58,956 nucleotides of DNA from Bacteroidales bacterium (GCA_017438265.1 JAFRVZ010000034.1:1-58956), one strand, 5' to 3'; shown: positions 7,443 to 17,979, counted from the first letter of the stretch. Numbers and translations: made by a program. Notes: generated from the letters alone by a model not told the origin.

Positions 7443-8367
7443 CTTTTTTCTCTTTGGATTTGCGGTTGATTCCCACCTTGATCTCCTCAAAGCCTTCCCC
7501 ATAGACGCCCTTGGCGCTGGTTACGGACATGAAGGCCTTGTGATCCAAGGATTTGATGACTTTTGATATCTCGGGCAGCTCGCGCTTGCGCAGGAGGACG
7601 AGCAGGACCTGCTTGTCCTGCTTCGTGAACCAGCCCGTCGCCTGGAGCGCGGTCACGCCGCGGTCCATCCGTTTGTTGATGTAGTCCGCGATCTCCTGGT
7701 ACTTGTCGGAGAAGATCAGGAGCTGGACCGTGGACTGGCGGCCCAGCATCACGGCGTCCAGCGTCGTCGCGCTGACGATCATCATGATGAAGCCGTAGAT
7801 GACGTCCGCGAAGACCTTGCCCGGGAGCAGGAGCAGCGCGGCGATGATGACCATATCCATATAGATGTACATCCGTCCGATGGACACCGGCCAGTACTTG
7901 TTCACGACGAAGGCGATGATGTCGCTGCCGCCGGTGCTCCCGCCGTAGATGAAGATGATCGCCAGGCCGACGCCTTCCATCAGGCCGCCGACGACCGGCA
8001 GGACCAGTTTCTCCGGGATGTAGAGGAAATTGCCCTCGACGGAATGGAGGAAATCGAACTGCGGCAGCACCTCGAAGAGGAGGGTCGTCAGCGCGATGCA
8101 GTAGAGCGTCTTGATGCCGAAACGGGCACCGAAGACAATCAGGGCGACGACGAGCAGGAAAACGTTGATGATACCGTACGAGTACGCGACCGGGACGGCC
8201 CCGTCCGTCGCGTACTGGATGATGGTACAGAGACCGGTCAGGCCGCCGCTGGTGAAGTTGTTCGGAATGATGAAACACTCCCACGCCAGGCAGAAGAGCA
8301 GGCAGCCCGCCGTCATCGCCAGGTACTCCCAGACGCGGTAGAGAATGATTCTGGTCTTTTCCTTCAT
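7432..8367 (-). CDS. YitT family membrane protein with DUF2179 domain (first copy)
   Basis: 311 residues. N-terminal membrane half with PNNFTSGGLTGLC and YGGSTGGSDIIAF motifs; C-terminal DUF2179 domain ending with TSAKGVYGEGFEEIKV. It starts 3 nt after the leuS stop, so it is almost certainly co-transcribed with leuS. Its relation to the following copy is tandem duplication with strong divergence, since the motifs are conserved but the loops differ. Function is unknown in the family; DUF2179 is often proposed to bind a small cytoplasmic ligand. Confidence 0.9.
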   Translation of the reverse strand: MKEKTRIILYRVWEYLAMTAGCLLFCLAWECFIIPNNFTSGGLTGLCTIIQYATDGAVPVAYSYGIINVFLLVVALIVFGARFGIKTLYCIALTTLLFEVLPQFDFLHSVEGNFLYIPEKLVLPVVGGLMEGVGLAIIFIYGGSTGGSDIIAFVVNKYWPVSIGRMYIYMDMVIIAALLLLPGKVFADVIYGFIMMIVSATTLDAVMLGRQSTVQLLIFSDKYQEIADYINKRMDRGVTALQATGWFTKQDKQVLLVLLRKRELPEISKVIKSLDHKAFMSVTSAKGVYGEGFEEIKVGINRKSKEKKDAA

Positions 8368-8370
8368 AGA

Positions 8371-11100
8371 CTACTTCAGGACGATGTTGACAATCTTTCC
8401 GGGCACGACGATGACCTTGACGATGGTCTGGGCGCCGACATACTTTCCGGTCTGCTCCATCGCGCGGACGGCCGCCTCGACGCCGTCCTTGTCCAGGCTC
8501 TTCGGCAGTTCCACGGTGAAACGGGTCTTGCCGTTGAAGGAGACGGCGTAGGTGCAGCTGTCCTCGAGCGTGTAGCTCTCCACGTACTCCGGGAAGGCCG
8601 CATCCGCGACGCTCCCCTCGTGGCCGAGGCGGTGCCAGAGCTCCTCGCTGATATGGGGGGCGAAGGGGCTGAGGAGGATGACCATCGGCTCGAGGATTGC
8701 GCGCTTGTTGCATTTCAGGGCGCTGAGCTCGTTCGCGGCGATCATGAAGGCGCTGACGGTCGTGTTGAAGGAGAAGGCTTCGATGTCCTCCTGCTCCTTG
8801 CCGATCAGCTTGTGGAGAGCCTTCAGTTCCTCGCGCGTCGGCGCCTCGTCGGAGAGCAGGCAGCGGTCGCCGTCGTAGAAGAACCGCCAGAAACGCTTCA
8901 GGAAGCGGTGGACGCCGTCGATGCCCTTGGTATCCCAGGGCTTGCTCTGCTCCAGCGGGCCGAGGAACATTTCGTAGAGGCGGAGCGTATCGGCGCCGTA
9001 GGTATCGCAGATGTCGTCCGGATTGACGACGTTGAACATGCTCTTGCTCATCTTCTCGACCGCCCAGCCGCAGATGTACTCCCCGTTCTCGAGGATGAAG
9101 TCCGCGTCGGCGAACTCCGGCCGCCAGGCCCGGAAGCCTTCCAGGTCGAGCCGGTCGTTATACACGAGGCTGATGTCGACGTGGATCTCCGTCGTCTCAT
9201 AGCCGTCCTTCAGGCCGGCGGAGACGAAGGTGTTCGTCCCGACGACGCGGTAGACGAAGCTGGAGCGGCCCTGGATCATGCCCTGGTTGATCAGCTTGCG
9301 GAACGGCTCGTCCGTGCAGACATAGCCGCGGTCGTAGAGGAACTTGTTCCAGAAACGGGAATAGATGAGGTGGCCGGTCGCGTGCTCCGTACCGCCGATG
9401 TAGAGGTCCACGTCCCGCCAGTACGCGTCCGCCTCGGGGCTGACGAGGGCGCTGTCGTTCCGCGGATCCATATAGCGCAGATAGTAGGCGCTGGAGCCGG
9501 CGAAGCCCGGCATCGTGCTCTTTTCCAGCGGCCAGCCTTCGTAGGTCCAGTCCTTCGCCCGGGCGAGCGGCGGTTCGCCGTTCTCGGCCGGCTTGAACTC
9601 GGAAATCTCCGGCAGGGTCAGCGGGAGCTTGTCGAGCGGGAGCGGCGTCGGGATCCCATCCTTGAAATAGATCGGGAAGGGCTCGCCCCAGTAGCGCTGG
9701 CGCGAGAAAATCGCGTCGCGGAGGCGGTAATTCGTCTTGCGGCGGCCGAGGCCCTTCGCCTCGACATAATCCTTGGCGGCCTCGATGGCCTGCTTGACCT
9801 CCATCCCGTCGAGGAATCCGGAATTGCACATCTTCCCTTCCTTCGCGTCGAAACTCTCTTCGCTGACGTCGCAGCCCTCGATGATCGGAACGATCGGAAG
9901 GCCGAATTTCTTCGCGAAGACATAGTCGCGGCTGTCGTGGGCCGGGACGGCCATGATGGCGCCCGTGCCGTAGCCGGCGAGGACATATTCGGAAATCCAG
10001 ATGGGAATCTTGTCCCCGGTCACCGGATTGATGCCGTAGGAGCCCGTGAAAACGCCCGTCGCCGTCTTCGTCTCGGCGATGCGCTCGCGCTCGGTCTTCT
10101 TCTTGACATAGGCGAGGTATTCGTCGACTGCGGCGCGCTGCGAAGGGACCGTCAGTTCATCGACCAGCGCGCTCTCCGGCGCCAGGACCATGAAGGTCAC
10201 GCCGTAGATGGTATCCACGCGGGTCGTGAAGACCACGACCGGCAGCTGCTGCTCCCCGCAGCGGAAAGTCAGCTCCGTGCCTTCGGACTTGCCGATCCAG
10301 TTGCGCTGCATCTCCTTCAGGGAATCCGTCCAGTCGAGCCGGTCCAGCCCGGAAAGCAGCCGCTCCGCGTAGGCGGAAACCCGCAGCTGCCACTGGGTCA
10401 TCTTCTTCTGCTCCACCGGGAAGCCGCCGCGCACGGAGAGGCCGTCCTTGACCTCGTCGTTCGCCAGCACGGTCCCGAGCTGCGGGCACCAGTTCACAGC
10501 AGTCTCGCCCTGGTAGGCGATGCGCCAGCGCATCAGGATGTCCGACTGCTCCTTGGGGGTCGCGGCGTTCCAGCGCTCCGCGGTGATGTCCGCGTAGCCG
10601 GTCGTCTCCAGACGGGCGATGAGTTCGCCGATCGGGCGGGCCTGGTCCTTTTCCGGGTCATACCAGCTGTCGAACATCTCCAGGAACGCCCACTGCGTCC
10701 ACTTGTAATAGCCCGGGTCGCAGGTGCGGACCTCGCGGTCCCAGTCATAGGAGAAGCCGATGCGGTCGAGCTGGCTGCGGTAGCGGGCGATGTTGCGGTT
10801 CGTCGTCACTTCCGGGTGCTGGCCCGTCTGGATGGCGTACTGCTCCGCGGGGAGGCCGAAGGAATCGTAGCCCATCGGATGGAGCACGTTGAAGCCCTTC
10901 AGCCGCTTGTAGCGGGAGAAGATGTCGCTGGCGATGTAGCCCAGCGGATGCCCGACGTGGAGTCCCGCGCCCGAAGGATACGGGAACATGTCCAACACGT
11001 AAAACTTCTTCCGGGACGGGTCTTCGACCGCCCGGAACGTCTTGTTCTCAGCCCACCAGGACTGCCATTTCTGCTCGATTGACTTGAAATCGTACTCCAT
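8371..11100 (-). CDS. leuS: Leucyl-tRNA synthetase
   Basis: Charges tRNA-Leu with leucine in the cytoplasm. The 909 residues are within the bacterial LeuRS range. Visible landmarks are the HIGH-type motif HVGH at 48-51, a CP1 editing domain containing the segment around [16 protein letters not shown], the late zinc-less insertion typical of Bacteroidetes enzymes, the KMSKS motif exactly as such at 683-687, and the C-terminal anticodon-binding and tRNA-recognition domains. The start ATG at 11100 lies 4 nt after the stop of the M28-like gene, and the next gene begins 3 nt after its own stop, so it is embedded in an operon with envelope genes. Confidence 0.98.
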   Translation of the reverse strand: MEYDFKSIEQKWQSWWAENKTFRAVEDPSRKKFYVLDMFPYPSGAGLHVGHPLGYIASDIFSRYKRLKGFNVLHPMGYDSFGLPAEQYAIQTGQHPEVTTNRNIARYRSQLDRIGFSYDWDREVRTCDPGYYKWTQWAFLEMFDSWYDPEKDQARPIGELIARLETTGYADITAERWNAATPKEQSDILMRWRIAYQGETAVNWCPQLGTVLANDEVKDGLSVRGGFPVEQKKMTQWQLRVSAYAERLLSGLDRLDWTDSLKEMQRNWIGKSEGTELTFRCGEQQLPVVVFTTRVDTIYGVTFMVLAPESALVDELTVPSQRAAVDEYLAYVKKKTERERIAETKTATGVFTGSYGINPVTGDKIPIWISEYVLAGYGTGAIMAVPAHDSRDYVFAKKFGLPIVPIIEGCDVSEESFDAKEGKMCNSGFLDGMEVKQAIEAAKDYVEAKGLGRRKTNYRLRDAIFSRQRYWGEPFPIYFKDGIPTPLPLDKLPLTLPEISEFKPAENGEPPLARAKDWTYEGWPLEKSTMPGFAGSSAYYLRYMDPRNDSALVSPEADAYWRDVDLYIGGTEHATGHLIYSRFWNKFLYDRGYVCTDEPFRKLINQGMIQGRSSFVYRVVGTNTFVSAGLKDGYETTEIHVDISLVYNDRLDLEGFRAWRPEFADADFILENGEYICGWAVEKMSKSMFNVVNPDDICDTYGADTLRLYEMFLGPLEQSKPWDTKGIDGVHRFLKRFWRFFYDGDRCLLSDEAPTREELKALHKLIGKEQEDIEAFSFNTTVSAFMIAANELSALKCNKRAILEPMVILLSPFAPHISEELWHRLGHEGSVADAAFPEYVESYTLEDSCTYAVSFNGKTRFTVELPKSLDKDGVEAAVRAMEQTGKYVGAQTIVKVIVVPGKIVNIVLK

Positions 11101-11104
11101 TTTG

Positions 11105-12430
11105 CTATTTTTTCTCGAGCCGGAATTCGACGTACATCGAAATCTCGGCCTTCACTTTCTTTCCCAGCACCGTACCCGGCCGCCAGTCGGGGGATGCGTT
11201 GATGACGCGCAGCGCCTCTTCGTCCAGCAGCGGATCCACGCCGCGGAGCACCTTCGCCCCGGTCACCTTGCCGCGCTCGTTGATGATGAAATCGACGAGC
11301 ACGCGGCCCTGGATGCCCTGGCGCACGGCTTCCTCCGGATAGCGCAGATACTTGTACACCCATTTTTCCAGGAAGACCTTCGGGTCTGCGCTGCCCAGGA
11401 AGGTCGGCCGGCGGTCGCAGTCGTAATACGGTACGACGTTGTCGCTTTCCGGGCCCCGCTTCTTCAGCTCGTCCGCCGCATTGAAGATCGGCTTCGGGCC
11501 GTTCACAAGCGATACGGCGTAATTATAAATGTATTCGAGCTCGCGCTCCATCGCTTCGTACTGCAGGATGCCTTCCGTATCCCGCTCGGAATTGTGCTCC
11601 GGATAGCGGCCGCTCGTAAAGTAGACCGACGGGATGCCGGCCGCGTAGAAGGCGCGGTGGTCGGACGGGTACGGCTCCTCGGACGTCAGTTCCGGAAGGA
11701 CCGGCTGCAGGGTCCCCGCCAGTGCGGTCGCAATTGCGTTCATGTCCGGGTTCGAGGAAGTATACGCATAGAATCCCGACGCACCGGTCCCCAGCATGTC
11801 GAGGTTGATCATCGCGTCGATGTTGGCGGTGTCGGAGAAGGACCGGTTCAGGAAATACCAGGCGCCGGCGTAGTTCTGCGAAGAACTGCCGAAGCCGACG
11901 AGCAGCACGGAGCGGCGCAGCAGCCGGAAATTGGTCCGGAGCATCCGCCCCAGTTCCAGGAGCATCGCCAGGCCGGAGGCGTTGCCGTTCGCGCCGGGAT
12001 AAATCCGGTCGCGGACGACGCCGTCGACGGTGATTGTTCCCGGCGCCAGGTTGTCCAGCCGGGCTCCGATCACGATATAATGGTTCTTCAGTTCCCTGTC
12101 ATAGCCCGGGATGAACCCGACGACATTCCGGGAAGTCAGGGTATCCCCGCTCTCCTGCCGGAGCCCGAACAGTTCACCCTCCGCGGGCGATACCAGGTCG
12201 ATGCCGTATTTCCCGAACGCCTCGCCGAGATACACGGCCGCCTCCTTCTCCCCTTCGCTCCCGGCCCCGCGTCCCTCCAGCGAACGCGCGGCGAAGAAGC
12301 CGACGTGGCGCCGCATCGCGGCGACGGTCTCGCTGTCGGAAAGGGTCGAGTAAGCGGCGCGGTACTGGGCGCCGGCGATGCCTGCATTGCAGAGCAGCAT
12401 CAGAAGGCAGAGGCGGAGGATTCTTTTCAT
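11105..12430 (-). CDS. M28-like peptidase fold with C-terminal TonB domain; metal site degenerate
   Basis: 441 residues with a signal peptide (residues 1-21), so periplasmic. Residues 35-310 follow the M28 aminopeptidase pattern and 355-441 form a TonB C-terminal domain ([20 protein letters not shown], then [17 protein letters not shown]). The M28 zinc ligands are mostly replaced: the HxD motif reads R124-L-D126, GADDNASG reads GANGNASG (bridging Asp to Gly149), and the Glu-Glu pair is Ser183-Ser184. Only Asp211 and His258 remain. It is therefore probably a non-catalytic binding protein. The TonB domain has no inner-membrane anchor beyond the signal peptide. It sits 3 nt after the SPOR lipoprotein gene and 4 nt before leuS. 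Confidence 0.85.
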   Translation of the reverse strand: MKRILRLCLLMLLCNAGIAGAQYRAAYSTLSDSETVAAMRRHVGFFAARSLEGRGAGSEGEKEAAVYLGEAFGKYGIDLVSPAEGELFGLRQESGDTLTSRNVVGFIPGYDRELKNHYIVIGARLDNLAPGTITVDGVVRDRIYPGANGNASGLAMLLELGRMLRTNFRLLRRSVLLVGFGSSSQNYAGAWYFLNRSFSDTANIDAMINLDMLGTGASGFYAYTSSNPDMNAIATALAGTLQPVLPELTSEEPYPSDHRAFYAAGIPSVYFTSGRYPEHNSERDTEGILQYEAMERELEYIYNYAVSLVNGPKPIFNAADELKKRGPESDNVVPYYDCDRRPTFLGSADPKVFLEKWVYKYLRYPEEAVRQGIQGRVLVDFIINERGKVTGAKVLRGVDPLLDEEALRVINASPDWRPGTVLGKKVKAEISMYVEFRLEKK

Positions 12431-12433
12431 ACG

Positions 12434-12988
12434 CTAGTAATTGACGAGAATCCAGGAATCCTTCGGAACTCCCCCCTCGGAGAGCAGTTTCCGGTACGCG
12501 GAAACAATCTCCTCAACTCCGTCGGAGGGACACGCCCCGACCGCGGTGCGGCGGGCCGAGAAAGGAATCAGCTCGGATTCGAATCCCTGGGAAAGCAATT
12601 TTGCTGCCAGAGCCTCGGCATTCTCCCGCTCCGCGAACGAACCGGTAATAATATAGTAGTTGCGGGACAGCGCGACGGGCAGTTTCAGCCCGAGCGCGGA
12701 GACCGAATTCGCGAGGCAGCCGGCCGCGCGGAGCGCCGCGAACGAGGCAGCGTCCGGCCGGGGCGCCTGCGGCGCTTCCGGCACCGCCTGCGCAGCCTGT
12801 GCCACTTCCTGCGCCGCCGCAGCCGCCTGTTCCTTCGCGCGGATCAGCTCGCGCTTCTGCGCGATTTCCTCGCCCGTCGGCCGCCCGGCCACCCGGCGGA
12901 CGAAATCACATCCCCCGAGCGCGAGGGCGCCCAGAATCAAAACGCTGACGGACAGGCCGCCCAGCCCCTTTTTTGTCACATTTGCCAT
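12434..12988 (-). CDS. SPOR-domain lipoprotein
   Basis: 184 residues from the ATG at 12988 (an in-frame TTG at 12997 lies within the -7 box and is rejected). The signal sequence ends with lipobox ALGGC, acylated Cys27. It is followed by an Ala/Gln/Glu-rich helical stretch and a SPOR-like domain (YYIITGSFAERENAEALAAK) with its characteristic aromatic start, at about residues 107-184. SPOR domains bind denuded septal peptidoglycan, so a role in cell-envelope remodelling or division is expected. It is the first gene of the operon running to 6495, and divergent from phoH with overlapping promoter space. Confidence 0.82.
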   Translation of the reverse strand: MANVTKKGLGGLSVSVLILGALALGGCDFVRRVAGRPTGEEIAQKRELIRAKEQAAAAAQEVAQAAQAVPEAPQAPRPDAASFAALRAAGCLANSVSALGLKLPVALSRNYYIITGSFAERENAEALAAKLLSQGFESELIPFSARRTAVGACPSDGVEEIVSAYRKLLSEGGVPKDSWILVNY

Positions 12989-12994
12989 AACTCG

Positions 12995-13002
12995 CAAATT
13001 TA
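12995..13002 (-). promoter_or_regulatory. -7 box of the SPOR-M28-leuS operon
   Basis: TAAATTTG on the minus strand, ending 6 nt before the ATG at 12988. The predicted leader is only 0-3 nt. Confidence 0.65.
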
Positions 13003-13028
13003 ATGAATTATCCGTGACAAAAAAACCC

Positions 13029-13036
13029 TATCTTTG
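13029..13036 (+). promoter_or_regulatory. -7 box of phoH
   Basis: TATCTTTG ends 7 nt before the phoH ATG at 13044. It lies 26 nt from the divergent -7 box at 12995-13002, so RNA polymerase bound at one promoter should occlude the other. Confidence 0.7.
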
Positions 13037-13043
13037 TGCTGAA

Positions 13044-13985
13044 ATGAAGAAAACCATCCATCTCGACGCCACGGACCCCATCGAAATCTACGGGGCCGGC
13101 AACAAGATCCTGGAAGAATTCTGCTCCTATTTTCCGGAGCTGAAAGTCGTCGCCCGGGGCACGGACATCATCCTGGACGGAACGGCCGGGGACATCGAGT
13201 CGTTCGAAGTCAAACTGGCGGAACTCGTCGAACGCCGCCACCACAAGATGAACCTCACGGTCTATGACGTGGAGGACATCTTCGACGCCGAGTCCTCCCC
13301 CGACCGCTTCCGCGTCAACGCCGACTCGATCATCATCCACTCGACCGAAGGCCGGCCGATCCGCGCGCGCGGCAAGACCCAGCAGGAGATGGTCCGCGCC
13401 TACTTCGAGAACGACCTCATCTTCGCCGTCGGCCCCGCCGGCACCGGCAAGACCTACATCGCCATCGCCCTCGCGGTCCGCGCCCTGAAGAACCGCGAAA
13501 TCAAGCGCATCATCCTGACGCGCCCCGCCGTCGAAGCCGGCGAACGCCTCGGCTTCCTCCCCGGCGACCTGAAAGACAAGCTCGACCCCTACCTCCAGCC
13601 GCTCTACGACGCGCTCGGCGACATGATTCCGCCCCGCCGGCTGCAGGAGTTCATCACCGACGGCATCATCCAGATCGCCCCGCTCGCCTACATGCGCGGC
13701 CGCACGCTGGACCGCGCCTGCGTCATCCTCGACGAAGCCCAGAACACCAACCTCGGCCAGCTGAAAATGTTCCTGACCCGCATGGGCTGCGACGCCAAGT
13801 TCATCGTGACCGGCGACGCAACCCAGATCGACCTCCCCCACCGGGAAGACTCGGGCCTGCTCAAGGGCATCTCCCTCCTCCGGGACATCAAGGGCGTCAG
13901 GACCGTCACCTTCACCTCGGACGACATCGTCCGCCATCCCCTCGTCACCAAAATAGTAAAGGCCTTCGACCGGGAAACCCGGTGA
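13044..13985 (+). CDS. phoH: PhoH family ATPase
   Basis: 313-residue cytoplasmic P-loop ATPase of the PhoH/PhoL type, associated with RNA metabolism and ribosome maturation. Walker A GPAGTGKT at 130-137 and Walker B VILDEAQ at 227-233 are intact, followed by the GDxTQIDLP segment typical of the family (here GDATQIDLP). The N-terminal 100 residues form the usual PhoH N-terminal region. The start at 13044 is set by the -7 box; the frame is open further upstream but only through the divergent gene. The end of the gene overlaps a hairpin terminator. Monocistronic. Confidence 0.93.
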   Translation: MKKTIHLDATDPIEIYGAGNKILEEFCSYFPELKVVARGTDIILDGTAGDIESFEVKLAELVERRHHKMNLTVYDVEDIFDAESSPDRFRVNADSIIIHSTEGRPIRARGKTQQEMVRAYFENDLIFAVGPAGTGKTYIAIALAVRALKNREIKRIILTRPAVEAGERLGFLPGDLKDKLDPYLQPLYDALGDMIPPRRLQEFITDGIIQIAPLAYMRGRTLDRACVILDEAQNTNLGQLKMFLTRMGCDAKFIVTGDATQIDLPHREDSGLLKGISLLRDIKGVRTVTFTSDDIVRHPLVTKIVKAFDRETR

Positions 13986-13993
13986 AGGCCTTT
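13958..13993. terminator. Hairpin at the 3' ends of phoH and the TPR gene (bidirectional)
   Basis: AAAGGCCTTC-(G)-ACCGGG pairs with CCCGGT-GAAGGCCTTT over a 3-nt loop (16 bp, one bulge). It includes the last phoH codons and stop. T-runs are short (TTTGCCTTGATTTT on plus, TTTACTATTTT on minus), so efficiency is uncertain, but its position between convergent genes supports it. Confidence 0.65.
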
Positions 13994-14013
13994 GCCTTGA
14001 TTTTCAACGGCTT

Positions 14014-15381
14014 TTATTCGCCGCGGACAATTGCGTCGTACTTGTTGTACGCGTCCATGTACTTCGGATCCTCATCACGGAAACGATAGTTGGCGTTCTT
14101 CAGGTACTCGGCGACGCTGACTTTCACGTTATCGTCCTTGGTCACTTCGAAAGCCTTCTCGAACGGCGCGATGCAGTTCTTGAGGGCGGCCTCGAACTCG
14201 GAGACGAGCGCGGCATACTTCGCATCGTCCAGCTCCTGCTGGGCCTTGTCCTGCAGGTCGACGGCCTTGTTGTACCAGTACACACCCTCGCCCACGTAAC
14301 CGAACTCGTAGTTCGGGTTGATGTCGGAGCACTTGCGGTAGGCGGCGATCGCCGCATCCTCGTTGCCGAGCTGGACGTTGATGTTGCCTTCCACATAATA
14401 GAGGGAAGCGTTGTTCGGCTCGTTGGCCTTGGCCTGGTTGATCAGGTCGAAGAGCTTGCCGGTGTCCTCGTTGTTTTCAATGTAGTAGTTGATCAGGCCG
14501 ATCAGGATGCTCTGGCTGTCCGGGAACTTGGCAAAACCCGCCTCGAGGTACTGCTTCGCCTTGGCCGGATCGGACTTCTCGGCGATGTTGGCCAGCTTGG
14601 CATAAACCTCGCCGCCTTCACCGAAGAAGTTGTAGCTCAGGCACTTCTCGAACATCTGCTGGGCGCGCGGCAGGTCGCCTGCGCTGTGGGCCACGAAACC
14701 GGCATTGTAGTAAGCCGAGGTATCCAGCTGGCCGCCGAGCGCGGAAACGTCCGCGGACTGCTCGAAGAGCTTGCTGGCCTCCGAGCCCTTACCGAGGTTG
14801 TAGAGGTTGAACGCCTCGTCGGAGAGTTTGTCGGAAATGCTGTTGAACGCCTTGTCGAGGTCCTTCTTCTTGCTGCCCTTGGTGTCGAGGGCCGCCGCCT
14901 TCTTGTAAGCGTCAACCGCCTTGGCGAGGGCGTCCGGAACGACCGGCTGGGTCACTTCGATGATTGCGAGCCTGTCGCCGTCGAAATAGAAGTTGTGGGT
15001 ACCGTAGTCTTCCTTGGTCAGCTGGACGCCCTGGATTTCGACCTGCTCGGTCGAACGCGGACGGGCGTTGCCCATCACGACGGAGAGCTCCGGACGGCCT
15101 GCGCCGATCCACGCGTTGCCCGCGGGAGCGTCATAGGCAGCCACGTAGGCAGCGCCGAGTTTGATCAGATTGGCCACATTGGCCTTCTTGGCTGCAGCAG
15201 CTTCCGCAGCGGTGACAGCCGCCTTCTTGGCCTCAAGGGCGCGGGAGGCACCACCGCCGGGGCCGCCGGGGCCACCCATACCGCGGGGACCGCCGCCAGG
15301 GCCACCCATTCCACCACCCGGCTGGGCGTATGCGAACGAAATCGAGGCAACGAGTGCCAAAGTCATCAGAATCTTTTTCAT
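14014..15381 (-). CDS. Secreted TPR protein downstream of gyrA
   Basis: 455 residues from the ATG at 15381 (the longer open frame from 15456 lies inside gyrA). Signal peptide MKKILMTLALVASISFAYAQ is followed by a Gly/Pro/Met-rich stretch (about 21-45), an Ala/Lys-rich helix, then TPR-like repeats across about 180-400 (phrases AYYNAGFVAHSAGDLPRAQQ and NEDAAIAAYRKCSDINPN). It is probably a periplasmic scaffold; no enzymatic motif is visible. It begins 4 nt after the gyrA stop, so it should be co-transcribed. Molecular partners are unknown. Confidence 0.85.
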   Translation of the reverse strand: MKKILMTLALVASISFAYAQPGGGMGGPGGGPRGMGGPGGPGGGASRALEAKKAAVTAAEAAAAKKANVANLIKLGAAYVAAYDAPAGNAWIGAGRPELSVVMGNARPRSTEQVEIQGVQLTKEDYGTHNFYFDGDRLAIIEVTQPVVPDALAKAVDAYKKAAALDTKGSKKKDLDKAFNSISDKLSDEAFNLYNLGKGSEASKLFEQSADVSALGGQLDTSAYYNAGFVAHSAGDLPRAQQMFEKCLSYNFFGEGGEVYAKLANIAEKSDPAKAKQYLEAGFAKFPDSQSILIGLINYYIENNEDTGKLFDLINQAKANEPNNASLYYVEGNINVQLGNEDAAIAAYRKCSDINPNYEFGYVGEGVYWYNKAVDLQDKAQQELDDAKYAALVSEFEAALKNCIAPFEKAFEVTKDDNVKVSVAEYLKNANYRFRDEDPKYMDAYNKYDAIVRGE

Positions 15382-15385
15382 AATG

Positions 15386-17908
15386 TTAATTGTTATAGTT
15401 GTTAGTAATTGTTTCTTCTTCCTCCCCGGCGCCGGCCACGACGGATACCGCCGCAATCACGTCTCCTTCCCGGAGGTTGATGAGTTTCACTCCCTGCGTG
15501 GCCCTTCCGGCCTCCCTGATGTCGGTCACTTTCATACGGATCGTGATTCCGGACTGGTTGATAATCATCAGGTCGTTTTCCTCTTTGACGCTCTTGATAG
15601 CAACGAGCGTGCCAGTCTTCTCCGTGATGTTGATCGTCTTGACGCCGTGGGCGCCGCGGCTGGTCAGCCGGTACTCCTCGGGGGCGGTACGCTTGCCGAA
15701 GCCGCATTCGCTGACGACGAGGACCGTATGTTCCTTTGCGTCAGGCGCCTGCGGATCATAGGAGATGGCGCCGATGACCTCGTCGCCCTCCGCGAGGGAA
15801 ATGCCGCGGACGCCGGAGGCGCTGCGGCCGAGGGCCCGGGCATCCGCCTCGTTGAAGCGGACGCAGCGCCCGCCGCGCGCGGCGATCATGATCTCGTGGC
15901 AGCCGTTCGTCAGGAGCGCGTCGAGGAGCTCGTCGCCGTCCTTGACGGTCACGGCGATGATGCCCTTGTTGCGGCTGCGCTTGTTGGAGTATTCCGAGAG
16001 GGTCGTCTTCTTGATAACGCCGTTGCGGGTCACCAGGACGACGAAGTTGTTGGACGTGTAGTCCGGATCCTCGATGGATTTCGCGTTGAGGTAGGTCTTG
16101 ATCCTGTCGTCGGGGTCGATCGGCATCAGGTTCTGGACGGCGCGGCCCTTGGAGGTGCGGTTGCCTTCCGGAAGCTCATAGACCTTCATGCGGTAGCAGA
16201 GGCCCTTCTGGGTGAAGAAGAGCATCGTGCTGTGCATGTTGGCGACGTAGATGTGCTCGATGAAGTCCTCGTCGCGGGTCGCGCTGCCCTTGACGCCGAC
16301 GCCGCCGCGGTTCTGGGTGCGGTACTCGGTCAGCGGGGTGCGCTTGATGTAGCCGAGGTGGGAAATCGTGATCACGACGTCCTCGTCGGGATAGAAGTCC
16401 TCCGGGTTGAAGTCGTCGGCGGAGAGGACGATCTCCGTGCGGCGCGGGTCGCCGTACTTGGCCTTCAGCTCCCGGGTCTCCTGCTTGACGATGGCAAGCT
16501 GCTCTTCCTCGCTGCCGAGGACTTTCTCGCAGAAGGCGATGAAGCGGGCGAGCTCGTCGTATTCCGCCTGGAGCTTGGTCTTCTCGAGGCCGGTCAGCTG
16601 GCGGAGGCGCATCTCGATGATGGCGGAGGCCTGCGGGTCCGTGAAGCCGAACGTCTCCATCAGGCGGGTCTTCGCATCGTCGACGCTCTTGGAGGTCTTG
16701 ATGATCTGGACGATTTCGTCGATCACGTCGATGGCCTTGAGGAGGCCTTCGAGGATGTGGGCGCGCTTGCGGGCCTTTTCCAGCTCGAAGCGGGTCCGGC
16801 GGACGACGACCTCGTGGCGGAACTCGACGAAGTTGCGGATCAGGTCCTTCAGGGAAAGCGTCTGCGGACGGCCCTTGACGAGGGCGACGTTGTTGATCGC
16901 GAAACTGCTCTGGAGGGCGGTATACTTGAAGAGCGTGTTGAGGACGACGTTGGAGTTCGCACCGTTCTTGAGGCGGAACACCACGCGGACGCCCTCGCGC
17001 GAGGTCTCGTCATTGATATAGGAGATCCCGTCGATGCGCTTGTCCTCGACCATCTGGCCGATGCGCTCGATCATGTCCTTCTTGTTGACCATATACGGGA
17101 TCTCGGTCACGACGATGGTCTCGCGGCCGTTCTCGCCGACTTCGATCTCGGTCTTCGCACGGACGACAACCTTGCCGCGGCCGGTCTCGTAGGCATCGAC
17201 GATGCCCTGGCGGCCCATGATGATGCCGCCGGTCGGGAAGTCCGGGCCCTTGATGTACTGCATCAGGCCTTCGGTCGTGATCTGAGGATCGTCGATGTAC
17301 GCACAGATGGCGTCACAGCACTCCCCGAGGTTGTGGGGGGCCATATTCGTCGCCATACCGACCGCGATGCCGGACGATCCGTTCAGCATCAGCAGCGGAG
17401 CCTTGGTCGGCAGGACCGTCGGCTCGAGGATCGTGTCGTCGAAGTTCAGCTGGAAGTCCACGGTATCCTTGTCCAGGTCGGCAAGGACGTCTTCGGTGAT
17501 CTTCTCGAGCTTCGCTTCCGTATAACGCATCGCCGCCACCGGATCTCCGTCCATCGAACCGAAGTTGCCCTGGCCGAAGATGAGGGGGTAGCGCTGATTC
17601 CAAGGCTGCGCCAGGCGGGCCATCGCGTCGTAGACGCTGGAGTCGCCGTGCGGGTGGAATTTGCCGAGGACCTCGCCGACGATGCGGGCAGACTTTTTCG
17701 TCTGGCCGCCGAAGCCGATGCCGAGGCCGTCCATACCGAAGAGCACGCGGCGCTGGACCGGTTTCAGGCCGTCCCGGACATCCGGGAGGGCGCGGGAGAC
17801 GATGACGGACATCGAATAATCGATGTATGCCGAACGCATCTCCTGGTCGATTTCGACCGGTTCAATGTAGCCGTGTACCTGCTCTTCTTTCAGTTCCTCA
17901 TTCTCCAT
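15386..17908 (-). CDS. gyrA: DNA gyrase subunit A
   Basis: 840 residues from the ATG at 17908; a frame start at 17947 falls inside the -7 box and is rejected. Catalytic subunit of the type II topoisomerase that introduces negative supercoils with GyrB. The active-site Tyr is Tyr129 in [10 protein letters not shown]. The quinolone-determining region reads [10 protein letters not shown] with Ser90 and Asp94 (E. coli Ser83 and Asp87) unchanged, so no common resistance substitution is present. The GyrA-box equivalent QNRGGVG in the C-terminal pinwheel distinguishes it from ParC. It is followed after 4 nt by the TPR gene and is divergent from the Clp-N gene. Confidence 0.98.
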   Translation of the reverse strand: MENEELKEEQVHGYIEPVEIDQEMRSAYIDYSMSVIVSRALPDVRDGLKPVQRRVLFGMDGLGIGFGGQTKKSARIVGEVLGKFHPHGDSSVYDAMARLAQPWNQRYPLIFGQGNFGSMDGDPVAAMRYTEAKLEKITEDVLADLDKDTVDFQLNFDDTILEPTVLPTKAPLLMLNGSSGIAVGMATNMAPHNLGECCDAICAYIDDPQITTEGLMQYIKGPDFPTGGIIMGRQGIVDAYETGRGKVVVRAKTEIEVGENGRETIVVTEIPYMVNKKDMIERIGQMVEDKRIDGISYINDETSREGVRVVFRLKNGANSNVVLNTLFKYTALQSSFAINNVALVKGRPQTLSLKDLIRNFVEFRHEVVVRRTRFELEKARKRAHILEGLLKAIDVIDEIVQIIKTSKSVDDAKTRLMETFGFTDPQASAIIEMRLRQLTGLEKTKLQAEYDELARFIAFCEKVLGSEEEQLAIVKQETRELKAKYGDPRRTEIVLSADDFNPEDFYPDEDVVITISHLGYIKRTPLTEYRTQNRGGVGVKGSATRDEDFIEHIYVANMHSTMLFFTQKGLCYRMKVYELPEGNRTSKGRAVQNLMPIDPDDRIKTYLNAKSIEDPDYTSNNFVVLVTRNGVIKKTTLSEYSNKRSRNKGIIAVTVKDGDELLDALLTNGCHEIMIAARGGRCVRFNEADARALGRSASGVRGISLAEGDEVIGAISYDPQAPDAKEHTVLVVSECGFGKRTAPEEYRLTSRGAHGVKTINITEKTGTLVAIKSVKEENDLMIINQSGITIRMKVTDIREAGRATQGVKLINLREGDVIAAVSVVAGAGEEEETITNNYNN

Positions 17909-17944
17909 AAATCTTCTCGAAAAATTCGCTTCATTATAAACGTA

Positions 17945-17952
17945 CAAATTTA
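17945..17952 (-). promoter_or_regulatory. -7 box of gyrA
   Basis: TAAATTTG on the minus strand, 36 nt before the ATG at 17908, giving a normal 30-nt-class leader. This excludes the longer N-terminus beginning at 17947. Confidence 0.7.
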
Positions 17953-17966
17953 GGCAAAAAAATTTA

Positions 17967-17974
17967 TATTTTTG
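17967..17974 (+). promoter_or_regulatory. -7 box of the Clp-N gene
   Basis: TATTTTTG ends 5 nt before the ATG at 17980. It is only 14 nt from the gyrA -7 box on the other strand, so the two promoters interpenetrate. Confidence 0.6.
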
Positions 17975-17979
17975 CAGTC

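Noticed and set aside
8044-11082. Very long open frame antisense to leuS (and similar ones antisense to the GH2 fusion, gyrA, the helicase and ftsK)
   Set aside because: In GC-rich genes the complementary frame stays open. The proteins are compositionally odd (rich in Arg, Asp, Val, Gly), match no family, and are contradicted by strong family evidence on the opposite strand.
12660-13043. N-terminal extension of phoH upstream of 13044
   Set aside because: It would run through the divergent SPOR lipoprotein gene and across both promoters; the -7 box at 13029-13036 sets the start.
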